Part shown: piece after piece, positions 6,871 through 16,367 of the stretch
Numbering within the stretch: the stretch's first letter is position 1
How the letters are laid out: each line of letters opens with the position of its first letter
Origin: DATMER01 sp036266195
GTDB taxonomy: Bacteria > Acidobacteriota > Thermoanaerobaculia > Multivoradales > UBA5704
NCBI GenBank assembly: GCA_036266195.1
Contig: DATANP010000217.1
Location: 1 to 21,737, forward strand
DNA: 21,737 bases
Reading direction: 5' to 3'
Translations under genes and position numbers: made by a program
The notes under the pieces: model-generated
The model's input: only the letters and a program-made list of their open reading frames with translations
The model's database searches: none
Told to the model about the DNA's origin: nothing

Positions 6871-9800
6871 TCAGGACACCCCCTCCGACACCGGCAGGGT
6901 GATCACCACCTCCAGCCCGCGCTCGCTGCGGTTGCGGGCTGTGATGGTGCCGCCGTGCTCTTCCACGACCCGGCGGGCGATCGGCAGGCCCAGGCCGGTA
7001 CCCGTATCGTGGGTTGAAAAGTAGGGGTCGAAGATCCGCGGCAGGTTCTCGGGCGGCCGAACCCCCGGACCTTCGTCCAACACGGCGATGCGGGCCTGGC
7101 CGTCCTGGCGCTCGACGCGCACGGTGACCCGGCCGCCTCCGGCGCTGGCGCGCAGGGCGTTCTCCATCAGGTTGCGCACGGCGCGGCCGAGGAGCTTGGC
7201 GTCGAAGCGGGCCGGGATGGGGCCGTCGGTCTCCAGCTCCACGCTGACGCCCTCGGGCGGAGCCGCCTGGTAGCCCTCGACCAGCTCCTCGATGGCCTGG
7301 GTGAGGTCGCCCGGCTTGGGCTCGATGCGCAGGATGGCGCTGTAGGTGGAGAACTCCGAGGCGATCGAGCGCAGCTCCTCCACCTGGGTGAGGATGTTGA
7401 CCGTGCAGCGCTCGAACACCCGGTCGAGCTGATCGGGCGCGCTACGATAGACCTCCCGCAGGTGCTCGGTGGAGAGGCGGATCGGCGTGAGCGGGTTCTT
7501 GATCTCGTGCGCGATGATGCGCGCCATCTCCGCCCAGGCCAGGAGCCGCTGGCCGCGCAGGACCTCGGTCGCGTCCTCGACCACGAGGAGCGCCGAGGGC
7601 TCGCCCGCGCCCGGCACCGGCACCCAGACGAGCGACCACTCGCGCTCGGCGCCTCCGGACTCGGCGAGGCGGACCGTCTGGCGCGCCATCTCCCAGGGAC
7701 GTTCCAGGGCCGAACGCAGGAACCCGGCCACGGGCGCCAGCCGCTCGTCGCCCTCGGCCACCTCGTCCAGCGCCTCCCCCACCGCGACGCCGAGCAGCTC
7801 GGCGGCCACCCGGTTGTGCATCAGCACCCGGCGCTCGCGGTCGAGCGAGACGACGCCGGAGGTGATGTTCTCGACCATGCGCTCGACCACCTGTTTCTCG
7901 CGCACGAGGCGCTCGCGGGCTTCGGCGATGCGCAGGGCCATGTCGTCCACCGCCTGGACCAGCGCGGCCAGCTCCAGCTCGGTCGGGGCGAGGTCGAGCG
8001 ATGGCGCGCCCGCGGCGATGCGGCGGGTGCCTTCGATCAGCTCCATCAGCGGCCGGGTGAAGTTGCGGGCGAGGCGGGTGCCCACGGCCACCAGCAGCAG
8101 GAACAGGCCGACCGTCACCTGGAAGCCGTGGCGCCGCAGGTGCGCCAGCTCGCCCGCCGCTTCCTCCTGTTGCGCGAGGAGCGGCATGGAGAGGAACAGC
8201 CGCTCCTCGCCCATGGCCACGCCCGGCGGACGCAGGGGCGCGTAGATCTCCAGGTACGGCGTGTTGCCCACCCGGTTGGTGCGCGCCGAAAGGCCGTAGC
8301 CGAGCATGGCGAGCCGCGAGTAGATCTCGCCGGGGATGCGGTTCGGCAGCAGGCCGGCCGTGAACAGCTCGTGCTTGCTGGAGGCGTAGATGCTGCTCCC
8401 CCAATAGAGGTTCACCTCGTGGTGGACGATCTCGGAGAGGTCCGACAGCAGGCGGTCTCCCAGCGCCGTATCCACGCCGTACCCCGGTTCGAGCTGGAGC
8501 AGGCGCTCGCCCAGGACCTGCTGCGCCGAGGCCAGCGCGGCCTCGCCCGCGGCCCGCTGCTGCCGGCTCAGCCGCTCCTCCATGGAGCGCACGAGCACGG
8601 CGTTGAGGAGGAGCAGCGGCAGGAGCAGCAGGACGGTGTAGACGATGATCAGCCGCTTCGAGTACGAGCGCAGCGCCCGGCCGAGCAGCTCGCGGAACGA
8701 GGCCCGGGGCAGGGAGAGCAGCAGGACCGGGGGCGCGGCGAGCGTCAGAATGAGGAGGACGCCGAGCACCGAGTTGGCGGTCCGCTCCAGGGCGTCGAGC
8801 GGCGCCAGGATCGGCAGGTAGATGACCTCCCAGACGCCCAGCGTCATGTGGCTATAGGCGCGGGCCCGGCCCTCCGGGGTCTCCACGATGGCCGAGCCCC
8901 GGCCGGTGCTCGGGCGCAGCCGGTCGGACAGGCGCGGCGTCTCGTCCCAGGGCGAGAGCGAGGGGATGCCGCTCTCGGTGTAGAGCGCGTAGACCGCGGG
9001 GCTCAGCAGCTCCTGCACCGGGTCCGCCGCGGGTCCGCCCTTGAGCAGGCCGACCTCGGCCTCGCCGAGCCGGCGGCGGTCGCGCAGCTCGAAACCGGGC
9101 CGGGGCATGAGCCAGAACCGGGCCTTGCCCCACGGCCGGCCGGCGAGCTCGAGATCCGCCTCGCCGACGATCTGGCTCTCCTCCCAGAGCGGCAGACCGA
9201 GGCCGCGCCAGCGCTCCTGGCTGCGGTCCACCTCCCGGTCCTGGGTGAGCGGCATGCCGAAGGAGAAAGACGACGGCTCCCCTTCCAAGGGGACCACCAC
9301 GAGCGCCGACAGCGAGTAGGGCCGGGCGAGGGGCGAGCTTCGCCACAGCGCATAGGCAAGGTCCTGGCGCTCCAGGCCGTCCGGCGCCCGCGGGACGAGC
9401 GCCGCCAGGTCGACCCGGGCGAAGTGGGACCGGATCTCGGCGCCCAGTGTCGCCATCTCCTCCTGGGTCGGCGGCGTGACCTTGTTGAGGAGCACGGTCT
9501 CCGACCAGCGCCGCAGGGCCAGGCGGTAGGCGGTCTCCCAGGCGCCGGCCGCGGCGAGCACGGCCATCAGCGCCACCGCGGCCACGGCGAGCCCCTCCTC
9601 CATCCGCCGCCGGTCGGCGTAGAGCGAGGCCGCCGCCGTGCCGGCCGCGATCAGGGGCAGGGCCACCAGCGGGATGTCGCAGAGCGAGGCCCCCAGCAGG
9701 AGCAGGACGGAGCCTGCCCAGGCCCATCGGTCCTTCGGAATCGATCCCTCCCGGTGCCGGCCCGCCAGGCAGATCAGGCCGAACGCCGCCGCGGCAAAAG

Positions 9801-10974
9801 CCAGACGGTAGCCGAACGCCTCGGCGCTCAGGAGCACGGCGGAGCCCAGGTCGATCGGCTCGCCCCTCCCCTGGAGCGCCCAGGCCGCTCCGAACAGCAG
9901 GAGCGCGGCCAGGGCTCCGCGGCCGACGATCCAGGCCGTCGTGCTCCGCCACCAGGAGGGCTCGCGATTCCAGGCGACCAGCCCGGCCAGGGCCATGGCG
10001 AGGCCGGCCATCGTCAACGCGATCACGGTCCAGGAGAAACCGGCCGCCATGCCGGCCGCGAAGAGCCCGGCGAAGACCTGGATGGCGAGCCGGACCCGGT
10101 CCTCGGTCCCCCGCAGACTCATCCCGGGGTTCCGCATGACCGCGAGCGCCAGCAGGGAGAACGCGAGCGCGCCCCAGACCACCCGGCGGGTCCAGGGGAA
10201 CGGCTGTGCCACACGGCCGGCCTGGCGTTCGACCACCATGTACGGCGGCGACTTCGAGGGCACCACCTGCATGCCACGCAGCGCCTCCTGCGGGGTCTGG
10301 ACGAGCGACCAGCGGAGTGCCCGCGGCAGGCCGGGGAACGGCAGGCGGTCGGCCGGGAAGCTGGCGCCGGCCACCACCCGCCACGGCCGCCGCGCCTCGC
10401 GGTCGGAAGGGAGAGGCTCGACGGCCAGGAACGTCACCGCCGTGAAGCTCGCCTTGAACGCCCGGCCGCTGCGCGGCACCTCCTCGGGCGCGGGCTCGTG
10501 CAGCAGCCCCTCCCCCGACCAGGCCGCGGGCGCGCCGTCGGGATCGAGCAGGAGCAGCGCGCGCCGGCCGCGGCCCCGGTCGGGCACCAGGTCGGAGAGG
10601 CGGCGGAAGGCGTTCAGGCGCTCGTCGGCGTCCGCCGGCGGACGGCCCAGGGCCTTGGCGGCGGCATCCGCCTCGGCCTGGAGCCCTTCCCAGACGGCGG
10701 CGTACTCCCCGGACGCGCCCCGCGCCCACTCGTCGGGCGGCGTGCTCGCCTCGCGCCGGCCGATCCACTCCAGGGACAGGGCGCCGAGCGCCACGGCCAT
10801 GGTGAGGAGCGCCACGACCTTCTCGCGCCGCGGCGGCCGGGACGGCAACCAGATCAGGACCGGCCCGGCCAGGGCCACGACCGCCAGGGGCAGAGGGAGC
10901 AGGGGCGCCGCCAGCGAGACGGCCAGCAGCAGGAGCCGGAAGAGCAGCGCGCCCGGATCTCGTCGATTCGTCAA
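6871..10974 (-). CDS. Giant NtrY-like membrane sensor histidine kinase
   Basis: A hybrid-free sensor kinase of 1367 residues; NtrY-type kinases are usually 700-800. It has about 14 membrane spans: three within 9-72, a soluble sensor region 75-258, roughly eight within 262-487, a second soluble region 490-715, then spans near 725-755 and 773-795. A third periplasmic segment follows, then a last span near 950. After these come HAMP (about 970-1025), a PAS domain (about 1030-1110) and the phospho-acceptor H1156 in HEIKNPLTP. The ATPase boxes are NLMENALRAS (about 1268), DEGPGV and GTGLGLPIARR (about 1328). It autophosphorylates on His1156; no response regulator is encoded nearby. The start is a TTG at 10974 overlapping the hutU TGA, with no Shine-Dalgarno sequence visible. 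The kinase identity is firm. The NtrY link rests on the HAMP-PAS-HisKA order and on its neighbour hutU. Confidence 0.92.
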   Translation of the reverse strand: MTNRRDPGALLFRLLLLAVSLAAPLLPLPLAVVALAGPVLIWLPSRPPRREKVVALLTMAVALGALSLEWIGRREASTPPDEWARGASGEYAAVWEGLQAEADAAAKALGRPPADADERLNAFRRLSDLVPDRGRGRRALLLLDPDGAPAAWSGEGLLHEPAPEEVPRSGRAFKASFTAVTFLAVEPLPSDREARRPWRVVAGASFPADRLPFPGLPRALRWSLVQTPQEALRGMQVVPSKSPPYMVVERQAGRVAQPFPWTRRVVWGALAFSLLALAVMRNPGMSLRGTEDRVRLAIQVFAGLFAAGMAAGFSWTVIALTMAGLAMALAGLVAWNREPSWWRSTTAWIVGRGALAALLLFGAAWALQGRGEPIDLGSAVLLSAEAFGYRLAFAAAAFGLICLAGRHREGSIPKDRWAWAGSVLLLLGASLCDIPLVALPLIAAGTAAASLYADRRRMEEGLAVAAVALMAVLAAAGAWETAYRLALRRWSETVLLNKVTPPTQEEMATLGAEIRSHFARVDLAALVPRAPDGLERQDLAYALWRSSPLARPYSLSALVVVPLEGEPSSFSFGMPLTQDREVDRSQERWRGLGLPLWEESQIVGEADLELAGRPWGKARFWLMPRPGFELRDRRRLGEAEVGLLKGGPAADPVQELLSPAVYALYTESGIPSLSPWDETPRLSDRLRPSTGRGSAIVETPEGRARAYSHMTLGVWEVIYLPILAPLDALERTANSVLGVLLILTLAAPPVLLLSLPRASFRELLGRALRSYSKRLIIVYTVLLLLPLLLLNAVLVRSMEERLSRQQRAAGEAALASAQQVLGERLLQLEPGYGVDTALGDRLLSDLSEIVHHEVNLYWGSSIYASSKHELFTAGLLPNRIPGEIYSRLAMLGYGLSARTNRVGNTPYLEIYAPLRPPGVAMGEERLFLSMPLLAQQEEAAGELAHLRRHGFQVTVGLFLLLVAVGTRLARNFTRPLMELIEGTRRIAAGAPSLDLAPTELELAALVQAVDDMALRIAEARERLVREKQVVERMVENITSGVVSLDRERRVLMHNRVAAELLGVAVGEALDEVAEGDERLAPVAGFLRSALERPWEMARQTVRLAESGGAEREWSLVWVPVPGAGEPSALLVVEDATEVLRGQRLLAWAEMARIIAHEIKNPLTPIRLSTEHLREVYRSAPDQLDRVFERCTVNILTQVEELRSIASEFSTYSAILRIEPKPGDLTQAIEELVEGYQAAPPEGVSVELETDGPIPARFDAKLLGRAVRNLMENALRASAGGGRVTVRVERQDGQARIAVLDEGPGVRPPENLPRIFDPYFSTHDTGTGLGLPIARRVVEEHGGTITARNRSERGLEVVITLPVSEGVS

Positions 10975-12659
10975 GGGACCATCGGCAGGTCGACGCCGTG
11001 CCGCCGCCCGAAATCGACGGCCTCGGGGTAGCCGGCGTCGGCGTGGCGCACGACGCCCATGCCCGGATCGCCGGTGAGCACCCGTTCCAGGCGTTCGGCC
11101 GCCGCGTCCGTGCCGTCCGCTACGATCACCATGCCGGCATGGAGCGAGTAGCCGATGCCCACGCCGCCGCCGTGGTGGACCGACACCCAGGTCGCGCCGT
11201 TCACCGCGTTGAGCATGGCGTTGAGGATCGGCCAGTCGGCGATCGCGTCGGAGCCGTCGCGCATCCCCTCGGTCTCGCGGTTGGGAGAGGCCACGGAGCC
11301 GCAGTCCAGATGGTCGCGGCCGATCACGATCGGCGCCTTGACCCGGCCCGAGGCCACGAGGTCGTTGAACACCTTGCCCGCCTTCGCGCGGTCGCCGTAG
11401 CCCAGCCAGCAGATGCGCGCTGGCAGGCCCTGGAACGCCACCCGCTCGCGCGCCAGGCGGATCCAGCGCTCCAGCGCCTTGTCCTGCGGGAAGGTCTCCA
11501 GGATGGCCTGGTCGGTGACCGCGAGGTCCTCGGGATCGCCCGACAGCACGGCCCAGCGGAACGGCCCCTTGCCCTCGCAGAACAGCGGGCGGATGAACAG
11601 CGGCACGAAGCCGCCGATGTCGAACGCCCGCTCCACCCCGGCCGCGAGCGCCTGGCCGCGCAGGTTGTTGCCGTAGTCGAACGTCACCGCCCCGCGCTCC
11701 TGGAGCGCCAGCATGGCGCGGATGTGGGCGGCCATCGAGGCCATCGAGCGGTCGATGTACGCCCTGGGGTCGTCCTTGCGCAGCTTCAGGGCCTCCTCAT
11801 AGGAGATGCCGTGCGGCACGTAGCCTTGGAGCGCGTCGTGTGCCGACGTCTGGTCGGTGAGCGCGTCGGGCACGATCCCGGCGCGGACCAGGTGCTCCAG
11901 GAGGTCCACCGCGTTGCACTCGATCGCGATCGACACCGCCTCGCGCCGGTCGCGGGCCGCGAGCGCCCGTTCGATGCCCTCCGGGATGCTGTTCGCGACC
12001 GTATCCAGATACCGGGTCTGGAGCCGGCGCTCGATGCGGGTGCGGTCCACCTCGGCCACCAGGCAGACGCCCTCGTTCATGGTGACCGCGAGGGGCTGGG
12101 CCCCTCCCATCCCGCCAAGCCCGGCGGTGACCGTGAGCCGTCCCGCGAGCGAGCCGCCGAAGCGCTGGCGAGCGCACTCGGCCAGAGTCTCGTAGGTGCC
12201 CTGGAGGATGCCCTGGGTGCCGATGTAGATCCACGAGCCCGCGGTCATCTGGCCGTACATGGTGAGGCCGAGCCCTTCGAGGCGGCGGAACTCGTCCGCG
12301 GTCGCCCAGTGGGGGACCAGCATGGAGTTGGCGATCAGCACCCGCGGCGCGCCCGGGTGGGACTTGAAGACCGCCACCGGCTTGCCGGACTGGACGAGCA
12401 GGGTCTCGTCGTCGCCCAGACGCTTCAGGGTGGCGACGATGGCTTCGAAGCATTCCCAGTTGCGGGCCGCCTTGCCCGAGCCGCCATAGACGATCAGTTC
12501 CTCCGGCCGCTCGGCGACCTCGGGGTCGAGGTTGTTCAGGAGCATCCGCAGCGCGGCCTCCTGCTGCCACCCGCGGCAGGAGATTTCGGTCCCCCGCGGA
12601 GCGCGGACGGTGCGGGGGCCGGCAGAGGCGGTCTGGGAAGGCGGGTTCGCAATGGTCAT
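10971..12659 (-). CDS. hutU: Urocanate hydratase
   Basis: Converts urocanate to imidazolonepropionate, the second step of histidine degradation, using tightly bound NAD+ as an electrophile. The 562 residues match the family length (about 555). Signature segments include GGSGKAARNWECF, NSMLVPHWATADEF, the NAD-binding GLGGMGGAQP and the active-site cysteine C417 in ARICWLGYGDR. It is cytoplasmic. The ATG at 12659 lies six bases after a TAGAAT -10-like hexamer. hutH and hutI are absent from the window, so the pathway must be completed elsewhere. The stop codon overlaps the start of the sensor-kinase gene. The gene is divergent from the peptidase/NAD-salvage operon across 56 bp. Identity is near certain. 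Confidence 0.97.
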   Translation of the reverse strand: MTIANPPSQTASAGPRTVRAPRGTEISCRGWQQEAALRMLLNNLDPEVAERPEELIVYGGSGKAARNWECFEAIVATLKRLGDDETLLVQSGKPVAVFKSHPGAPRVLIANSMLVPHWATADEFRRLEGLGLTMYGQMTAGSWIYIGTQGILQGTYETLAECARQRFGGSLAGRLTVTAGLGGMGGAQPLAVTMNEGVCLVAEVDRTRIERRLQTRYLDTVANSIPEGIERALAARDRREAVSIAIECNAVDLLEHLVRAGIVPDALTDQTSAHDALQGYVPHGISYEEALKLRKDDPRAYIDRSMASMAAHIRAMLALQERGAVTFDYGNNLRGQALAAGVERAFDIGGFVPLFIRPLFCEGKGPFRWAVLSGDPEDLAVTDQAILETFPQDKALERWIRLARERVAFQGLPARICWLGYGDRAKAGKVFNDLVASGRVKAPIVIGRDHLDCGSVASPNRETEGMRDGSDAIADWPILNAMLNAVNGATWVSVHHGGGVGIGYSLHAGMVIVADGTDAAAERLERVLTGDPGMGVVRHADAGYPEAVDFGRRHGVDLPMVP

Positions 12660-12665
12660 GGGGGT

Positions 12666-12671
12666 ATTCTA
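12666..12671 (-). promoter_or_regulatory. -10-like TAGAAT six bases before the hutU start
   Basis: On the minus strand TAGAAT is followed by ACCCCC and then the hutU ATG. Transcription starting about seven bases after the hexamer would begin on the A of the start codon, giving a leaderless mRNA. No -35 or Shine-Dalgarno sequence is visible. Confidence 0.45.
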
Positions 12672-12698
12672 GCGCGGGAGCCTTACCCCCGGCCGCTC

Positions 12699-12707
12699 TG
12701 CTAAAGT
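12699..12707 (+). promoter_or_regulatory. Extended -10 (TGCTAAAGT) eight bases before the peptidase start
   Basis: TG-C-TAAAGT is followed by eight bases (tccccgcc) and the ATG at 12716. There is no Shine-Dalgarno sequence. With a start point about seven bases downstream, the mRNA would be leaderless or have a one-base leader. It lies in the same 56-bp divergent gap as the hutU -10 element. Confidence 0.45.
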
Positions 12708-12715
12708 TCCCCGCC

Positions 12716-14863
12716 ATGAACCCCCGAGCCGCCCTGCTCCTGCTGGCTTTCGCGTTGCCGGCCCAGGCCGCAACCCTCGACCAGGAAATCGAAGCCTTCC
12801 TCCAGGTGCCGTCCGTGGTCGGCCGCGAGGAGCCCATGGCCGAGCTGGTCGCGAACCGGCTCGCCGGGCTGCCGGTCGAGCGCGACGCCCTGGGCAACGT
12901 CATCGCCACGGTCGGCTCCGGTTCGCCGCGGCGGCTCGTGGCCTGCCCGATGGGCGAGCCGGGGTATGTGGTCAGCCGCATCCTCGACAACGGCTATCTC
13001 CGGCTCGTGCCGTCCAGCGGCCTCTCTCCCGGCGGGCTCTGGGACCAGGCCCACCAGGGACAGACGGTGGTTATCGGCGGGAGCGGCGGGAGCGGCGGCA
13101 GCCGCGGCTGGGTGCCGGGCGCCGTCGTGCTGCCGTCCGTCCACCTGATGCAGGGGAGGTCCCGGCCGCCGGAGAAGCCCTTCGCCGTGGACGACGCCTG
13201 GGTGGACGTGGGCGCCGAGAGTGCCGCCGAGGTCCAGGCCCTGGGCATCCGTCTCCTCGACGCCGTGGCCCTGGTCCGGCGTCCCTCCCTCATGGCAGGC
13301 GGCCTGATCGCCGGCCCATCCTCGCGCTTCAAGGGCGCCTGCGCGGCCGTGGCCGAGACGGCCCGCCGGCTCCACGCCTCTCCGGGCAAGGGTACGACCG
13401 TCTTCGCCTGGACCACCCTCGATCTGCTCAACGGCAAGGGGCTCGAGCACCTGGCCCTGAAGAGGGGTCCGTTCGACGAGGTGCTCCTCGTGAGCCCCGG
13501 CTTCGGGTGGCGGATCGAGGGCGAAAACTTCCTTCCGGCCACCCTGCCCCGTCCCGGCTCGGGCCTGCTCGGCGCGGGCGATCTCCCGGCGGGCTTCCCC
13601 GCCCAGGCCGCAGACCACGTGGCGCTCACCAGCGATCCGAGCTACGCCCAGCCGCCCTGGAGCAAGGCACGGGTTGGCTATATCGGCCTCCCGGCGCTTT
13701 ACCGGGACAGCCCGGTCGAGACCATCGCCCTGGCCGACGCCGGACGCCTCGCCGACGCCCTGGAGACGGCGCTCGCCGGCCGCAAGCCGACCGCAAGCCC
13801 GTCGCCCGCCCTCCCTCCTCCGCCCGCCATCGTCGAGACGACCGCGGGCCATGAGGCCGTGGCCGGCCTGCTCTCGACCCTGATCTCGCGCTACGGGGTG
13901 AGCGGCGCCGAGGGTCCGGTCCGGGAGGAGATCCTCCGCCAGCTCCCGTCCTGGGCCAAGCCGGAGGTGGACGCCTCGGGCAACATCGTGCTCACCATCG
14001 GCCAGGGGAAGGAGCATGTCCTCTTCGTGGCCCACATGGACGAGGTCGGCTTCCGGGTCAAGGAGATCCTGCCCGATGGCCGGCTGAGCCTGGAGACCCG
14101 CGGCGGCCTCCTCCCGACCGCCTGGGAGGCCCAGGCCGCGCTGGTTCATGGCGAGAAGGGTTCCGTGCCTGCCTTATTCGAGCCGCGCGAAGGGTGGATC
14201 GCCGCCGACAAATACGCGCCGGAAGGCCCCCTCACCGTCTTCCTCGGCGTCTCCTCCGCCAAGGAGGCCGAGGCTCTCGGCATCCGCGCCGGCAGCAGCA
14301 CCGTGACCATGCCGAAGCGCATGTTCCGGATCGGTCCGCACCGGGTCCTCGCCCGCGGCTTCGACGACCGGAACGGCTGCACGGCCCTGATCCTCGCCCT
14401 GAGACAGATCGACCCGGCAAAGCTCAAGACAAAGGTCACCTTCTCCTGGGCGGTCCAGGAAGAGGTCGGCCTGGTGGGCTCCGCGGAGCTCGCCAGACGC
14501 TTTCCGGACGTCGATCGGGTCCACCCGGTGGACACCTTCGTCTCCTCCGACTCGCCGATCGAGACCGATAGATTAGGATGGGCGCCGCTCGGCAAGGGAG
14601 CCGTGCTGCGCGCCATGGACAACTCCGACCAGACGCCGCGGCCGCTCATCGACCGTTTCCTGGACCTGGGAGCGCGCAACAACATCCCGCTCCAGCTCGG
14701 CATGACCGGCGGCGCCTCGGACGGCCTCGCCTTCACCGCCAACGGGCCGGAGATGCTGCCGTTCTCCTGGCCCGGCCGCTACTCGCACTCCCCGATCGAG
14801 GTCGCCGACCTCCGGGACGTCGAGTCGCTCGTGCGGCTCATCCTGGCGGCGATCTCGGAGTAG
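12716..14863 (+). CDS. Secreted tandem M42-type aminopeptidase with inactive first domain
   Basis: A 715-residue protein with a signal peptide (hydrophobic 6-15, cleavage after AQA at 18). It has two M42-like metallo-aminopeptidase domains joined by a Pro-rich linker (357-371). The second domain (about 375-715) has all the expected residues: H440 in AHMDEVGF, D550 in GFDDRNGC, the catalytic pair E582/E583 in QEEVGLVG, D612 in SSDSP and H691 in YSHSPIE. In the first domain (20-355) the same places read ACPMGEPGY, GPSSRFKGAC, TLDLLNGKGLE, SPGFG and YRDSPVE, so every metal ligand is lost. Known family members trim peptides from the N-terminus using two zinc or cobalt ions. Export is less usual for M42, which is mostly cytoplasmic. 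It heads an operon with the NAD-salvage genes. Confidence 0.88.
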   Translation: MNPRAALLLLAFALPAQAATLDQEIEAFLQVPSVVGREEPMAELVANRLAGLPVERDALGNVIATVGSGSPRRLVACPMGEPGYVVSRILDNGYLRLVPSSGLSPGGLWDQAHQGQTVVIGGSGGSGGSRGWVPGAVVLPSVHLMQGRSRPPEKPFAVDDAWVDVGAESAAEVQALGIRLLDAVALVRRPSLMAGGLIAGPSSRFKGACAAVAETARRLHASPGKGTTVFAWTTLDLLNGKGLEHLALKRGPFDEVLLVSPGFGWRIEGENFLPATLPRPGSGLLGAGDLPAGFPAQAADHVALTSDPSYAQPPWSKARVGYIGLPALYRDSPVETIALADAGRLADALETALAGRKPTASPSPALPPPPAIVETTAGHEAVAGLLSTLISRYGVSGAEGPVREEILRQLPSWAKPEVDASGNIVLTIGQGKEHVLFVAHMDEVGFRVKEILPDGRLSLETRGGLLPTAWEAQAALVHGEKGSVPALFEPREGWIAADKYAPEGPLTVFLGVSSAKEAEALGIRAGSSTVTMPKRMFRIGPHRVLARGFDDRNGCTALILALRQIDPAKLKTKVTFSWAVQEEVGLVGSAELARRFPDVDRVHPVDTFVSSDSPIETDRLGWAPLGKGAVLRAMDNSDQTPRPLIDRFLDLGARNNIPLQLGMTGGASDGLAFTANGPEMLPFSWPGRYSHSPIEVADLRDVESLVRLILAAISE

Positions 14864-14866
14864 ACA

Positions 14867-16363
14867 ATGGGAGCCCTGACCCAGCTCTACCGGCCGCCCC
14901 TGGCGCTGCTCACGGACCTGTACGAGCTGACCATGGCTTACGGCTACTGGCGGTCGGGCACCTACACCAAGGAGGCGGTCTTCACCCTCCACTTCCGCAA
15001 CCCGCCGTTCGGCGGCGGCTTCACCGTGGCCTGCGGCCTCGCACCGGCCATCGAGCTGATCGAGCACTTCCAGTTCGACGACGAGGATCTCTCCTACATC
15101 GCGGGCCTCCAGGGCAACGACGGCAAGCCGCTGTTCGACGGCGAGTTCCTGGACCACCTGCGCGATCTCCATCTCGAATGCGACGTGGACGCCGTACCCG
15201 AGGGCACCGTGGTCTTCCCGCACGAGCCGCTCGTGCGCGTGAAAGGCCCGATTCTCCAGGCCCAGATCCTCGAGACCGCCCTCCTCAACATCATCAACTT
15301 CCAGACCCTGATCGCCACCAAGGCCGCCCGCGTCTGCCTGGCCGCCCAGGGCGACACCGTCCTGGAGTTCGGCCTGCGCCGCGCCCAGGGGATCGACGGC
15401 GGCCTCTCCGCCGCCCGTGCCTCCTACGTGGGCGGCTGCCACGGCACCTCGAACGTGCTGGCCGGCAAGCTCTACGGCATCCCGGTCGGCGGCACCCACG
15501 CGCACAGTTGGGTGCTCTCCTTCGGCACCGAGTTGGAATCGTTCGAGGTCTATGCCCGGGCGCTGCCCAACAACTGCGTGTTCCTGGTGGACACCTACAA
15601 CACCCTCCAGGGGGTCCGGAACGCGGTCCAGGTCGGCCGCTGGCTGCGCGAGCAGGGGCGGGAGATGATCGGCGTCCGCCTCGACTCGGGCGACCTCGCC
15701 TACCTGAGCCGGGAGTCGCGGAAGATCCTCGACGAGGGCGGCTTTCCCGAGGCCAAGGTCTACGCCAGCAGCGAGCTCGACGAGCACCTGATCGAGAGCT
15801 TGAAGATCCAGGGCGCGGAGATCGACGTCTGGGGCGTGGGCACCAAGCTGGTCACCGCCGAGGACGACCCGGCGCTCGGCGGCGTCTACAAGCTCACTGC
15901 CGTCTGTGAGACCGAGGGCCAGTGGCACTACAAGGTCAAGCTCTCCGAGCAGGCGGTCAAGATCACCACCCCGGGCATCCAGCAGGTGCGGCGCTTCTCC
16001 TCGGGAAGCGAGTTCATCGCCGACATGATCTTCGACGAGGAGCTGGGCGCCCCGGCCGCGCCGATCCTGGTCGATCCGGCCGACCTCACCCGGCGCAAGG
16101 AGATCCCGGAGGGGACCGAATTCACCGATCTCCTCGTGCCCGTCTTCCGCCGCGGCCAGCGCGTCTACGACCCGCCGCCGCTCCGGGACGTGCGCAGGCG
16201 GACCGCCGAACAGCTCGCCGGCTTCCACGGCGGCATCAAGCGCTTCGCGAACCCGCACCGCTACCCGGTCGGCCTGGAGCGCGGGCTGTTCGACCTGAAG
16301 ACCCACCTGATCCTCCAGGCGCGCGGCCTGGAGAAGCCGCACAGCCCTGAGCAAGGTGGATAA
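14867..16363 (+). CDS. pncB: Nicotinate phosphoribosyltransferase
   Basis: Joins nicotinate to PRPP, with ATP, to form nicotinate mononucleotide in the NAD salvage (Preiss-Handler) pathway. The 498 residues fit the longer bacterial form. Signatures include LLTDLYELTMAYGYW at the N-terminus, EFGLRRAQG, the GTHAHS segment with the phospho-accepting histidine (H211 or H213, the family pattern favouring the second), IGVRLDSGDL and the phosphoribosyl-binding GVGTKL. ATG 14867 follows a GGAG ribosome site with six-base spacing and starts four bases after the peptidase stop. It is cytoplasmic. The following hydrolase gene begins four bases after its stop, so the three genes form one transcript. Confidence 0.96.
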   Translation: MGALTQLYRPPLALLTDLYELTMAYGYWRSGTYTKEAVFTLHFRNPPFGGGFTVACGLAPAIELIEHFQFDDEDLSYIAGLQGNDGKPLFDGEFLDHLRDLHLECDVDAVPEGTVVFPHEPLVRVKGPILQAQILETALLNIINFQTLIATKAARVCLAAQGDTVLEFGLRRAQGIDGGLSAARASYVGGCHGTSNVLAGKLYGIPVGGTHAHSWVLSFGTELESFEVYARALPNNCVFLVDTYNTLQGVRNAVQVGRWLREQGREMIGVRLDSGDLAYLSRESRKILDEGGFPEAKVYASSELDEHLIESLKIQGAEIDVWGVGTKLVTAEDDPALGGVYKLTAVCETEGQWHYKVKLSEQAVKITTPGIQQVRRFSSGSEFIADMIFDEELGAPAAPILVDPADLTRRKEIPEGTEFTDLLVPVFRRGQRVYDPPPLRDVRRRTAEQLAGFHGGIKRFANPHRYPVGLERGLFDLKTHLILQARGLEKPHSPEQGG

Positions 16364-16367
16364 TTGC

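Noticed and set aside
7462..11031. A very long plus-strand open frame (over 1100 codons) antisense to the kinase
   Set aside because: It is low-complexity, rich in Arg/Gly/His/Gln, with no domain. It mirrors the kinase gene, whose motifs are unmistakable; long antisense frames are expected in GC-rich DNA.
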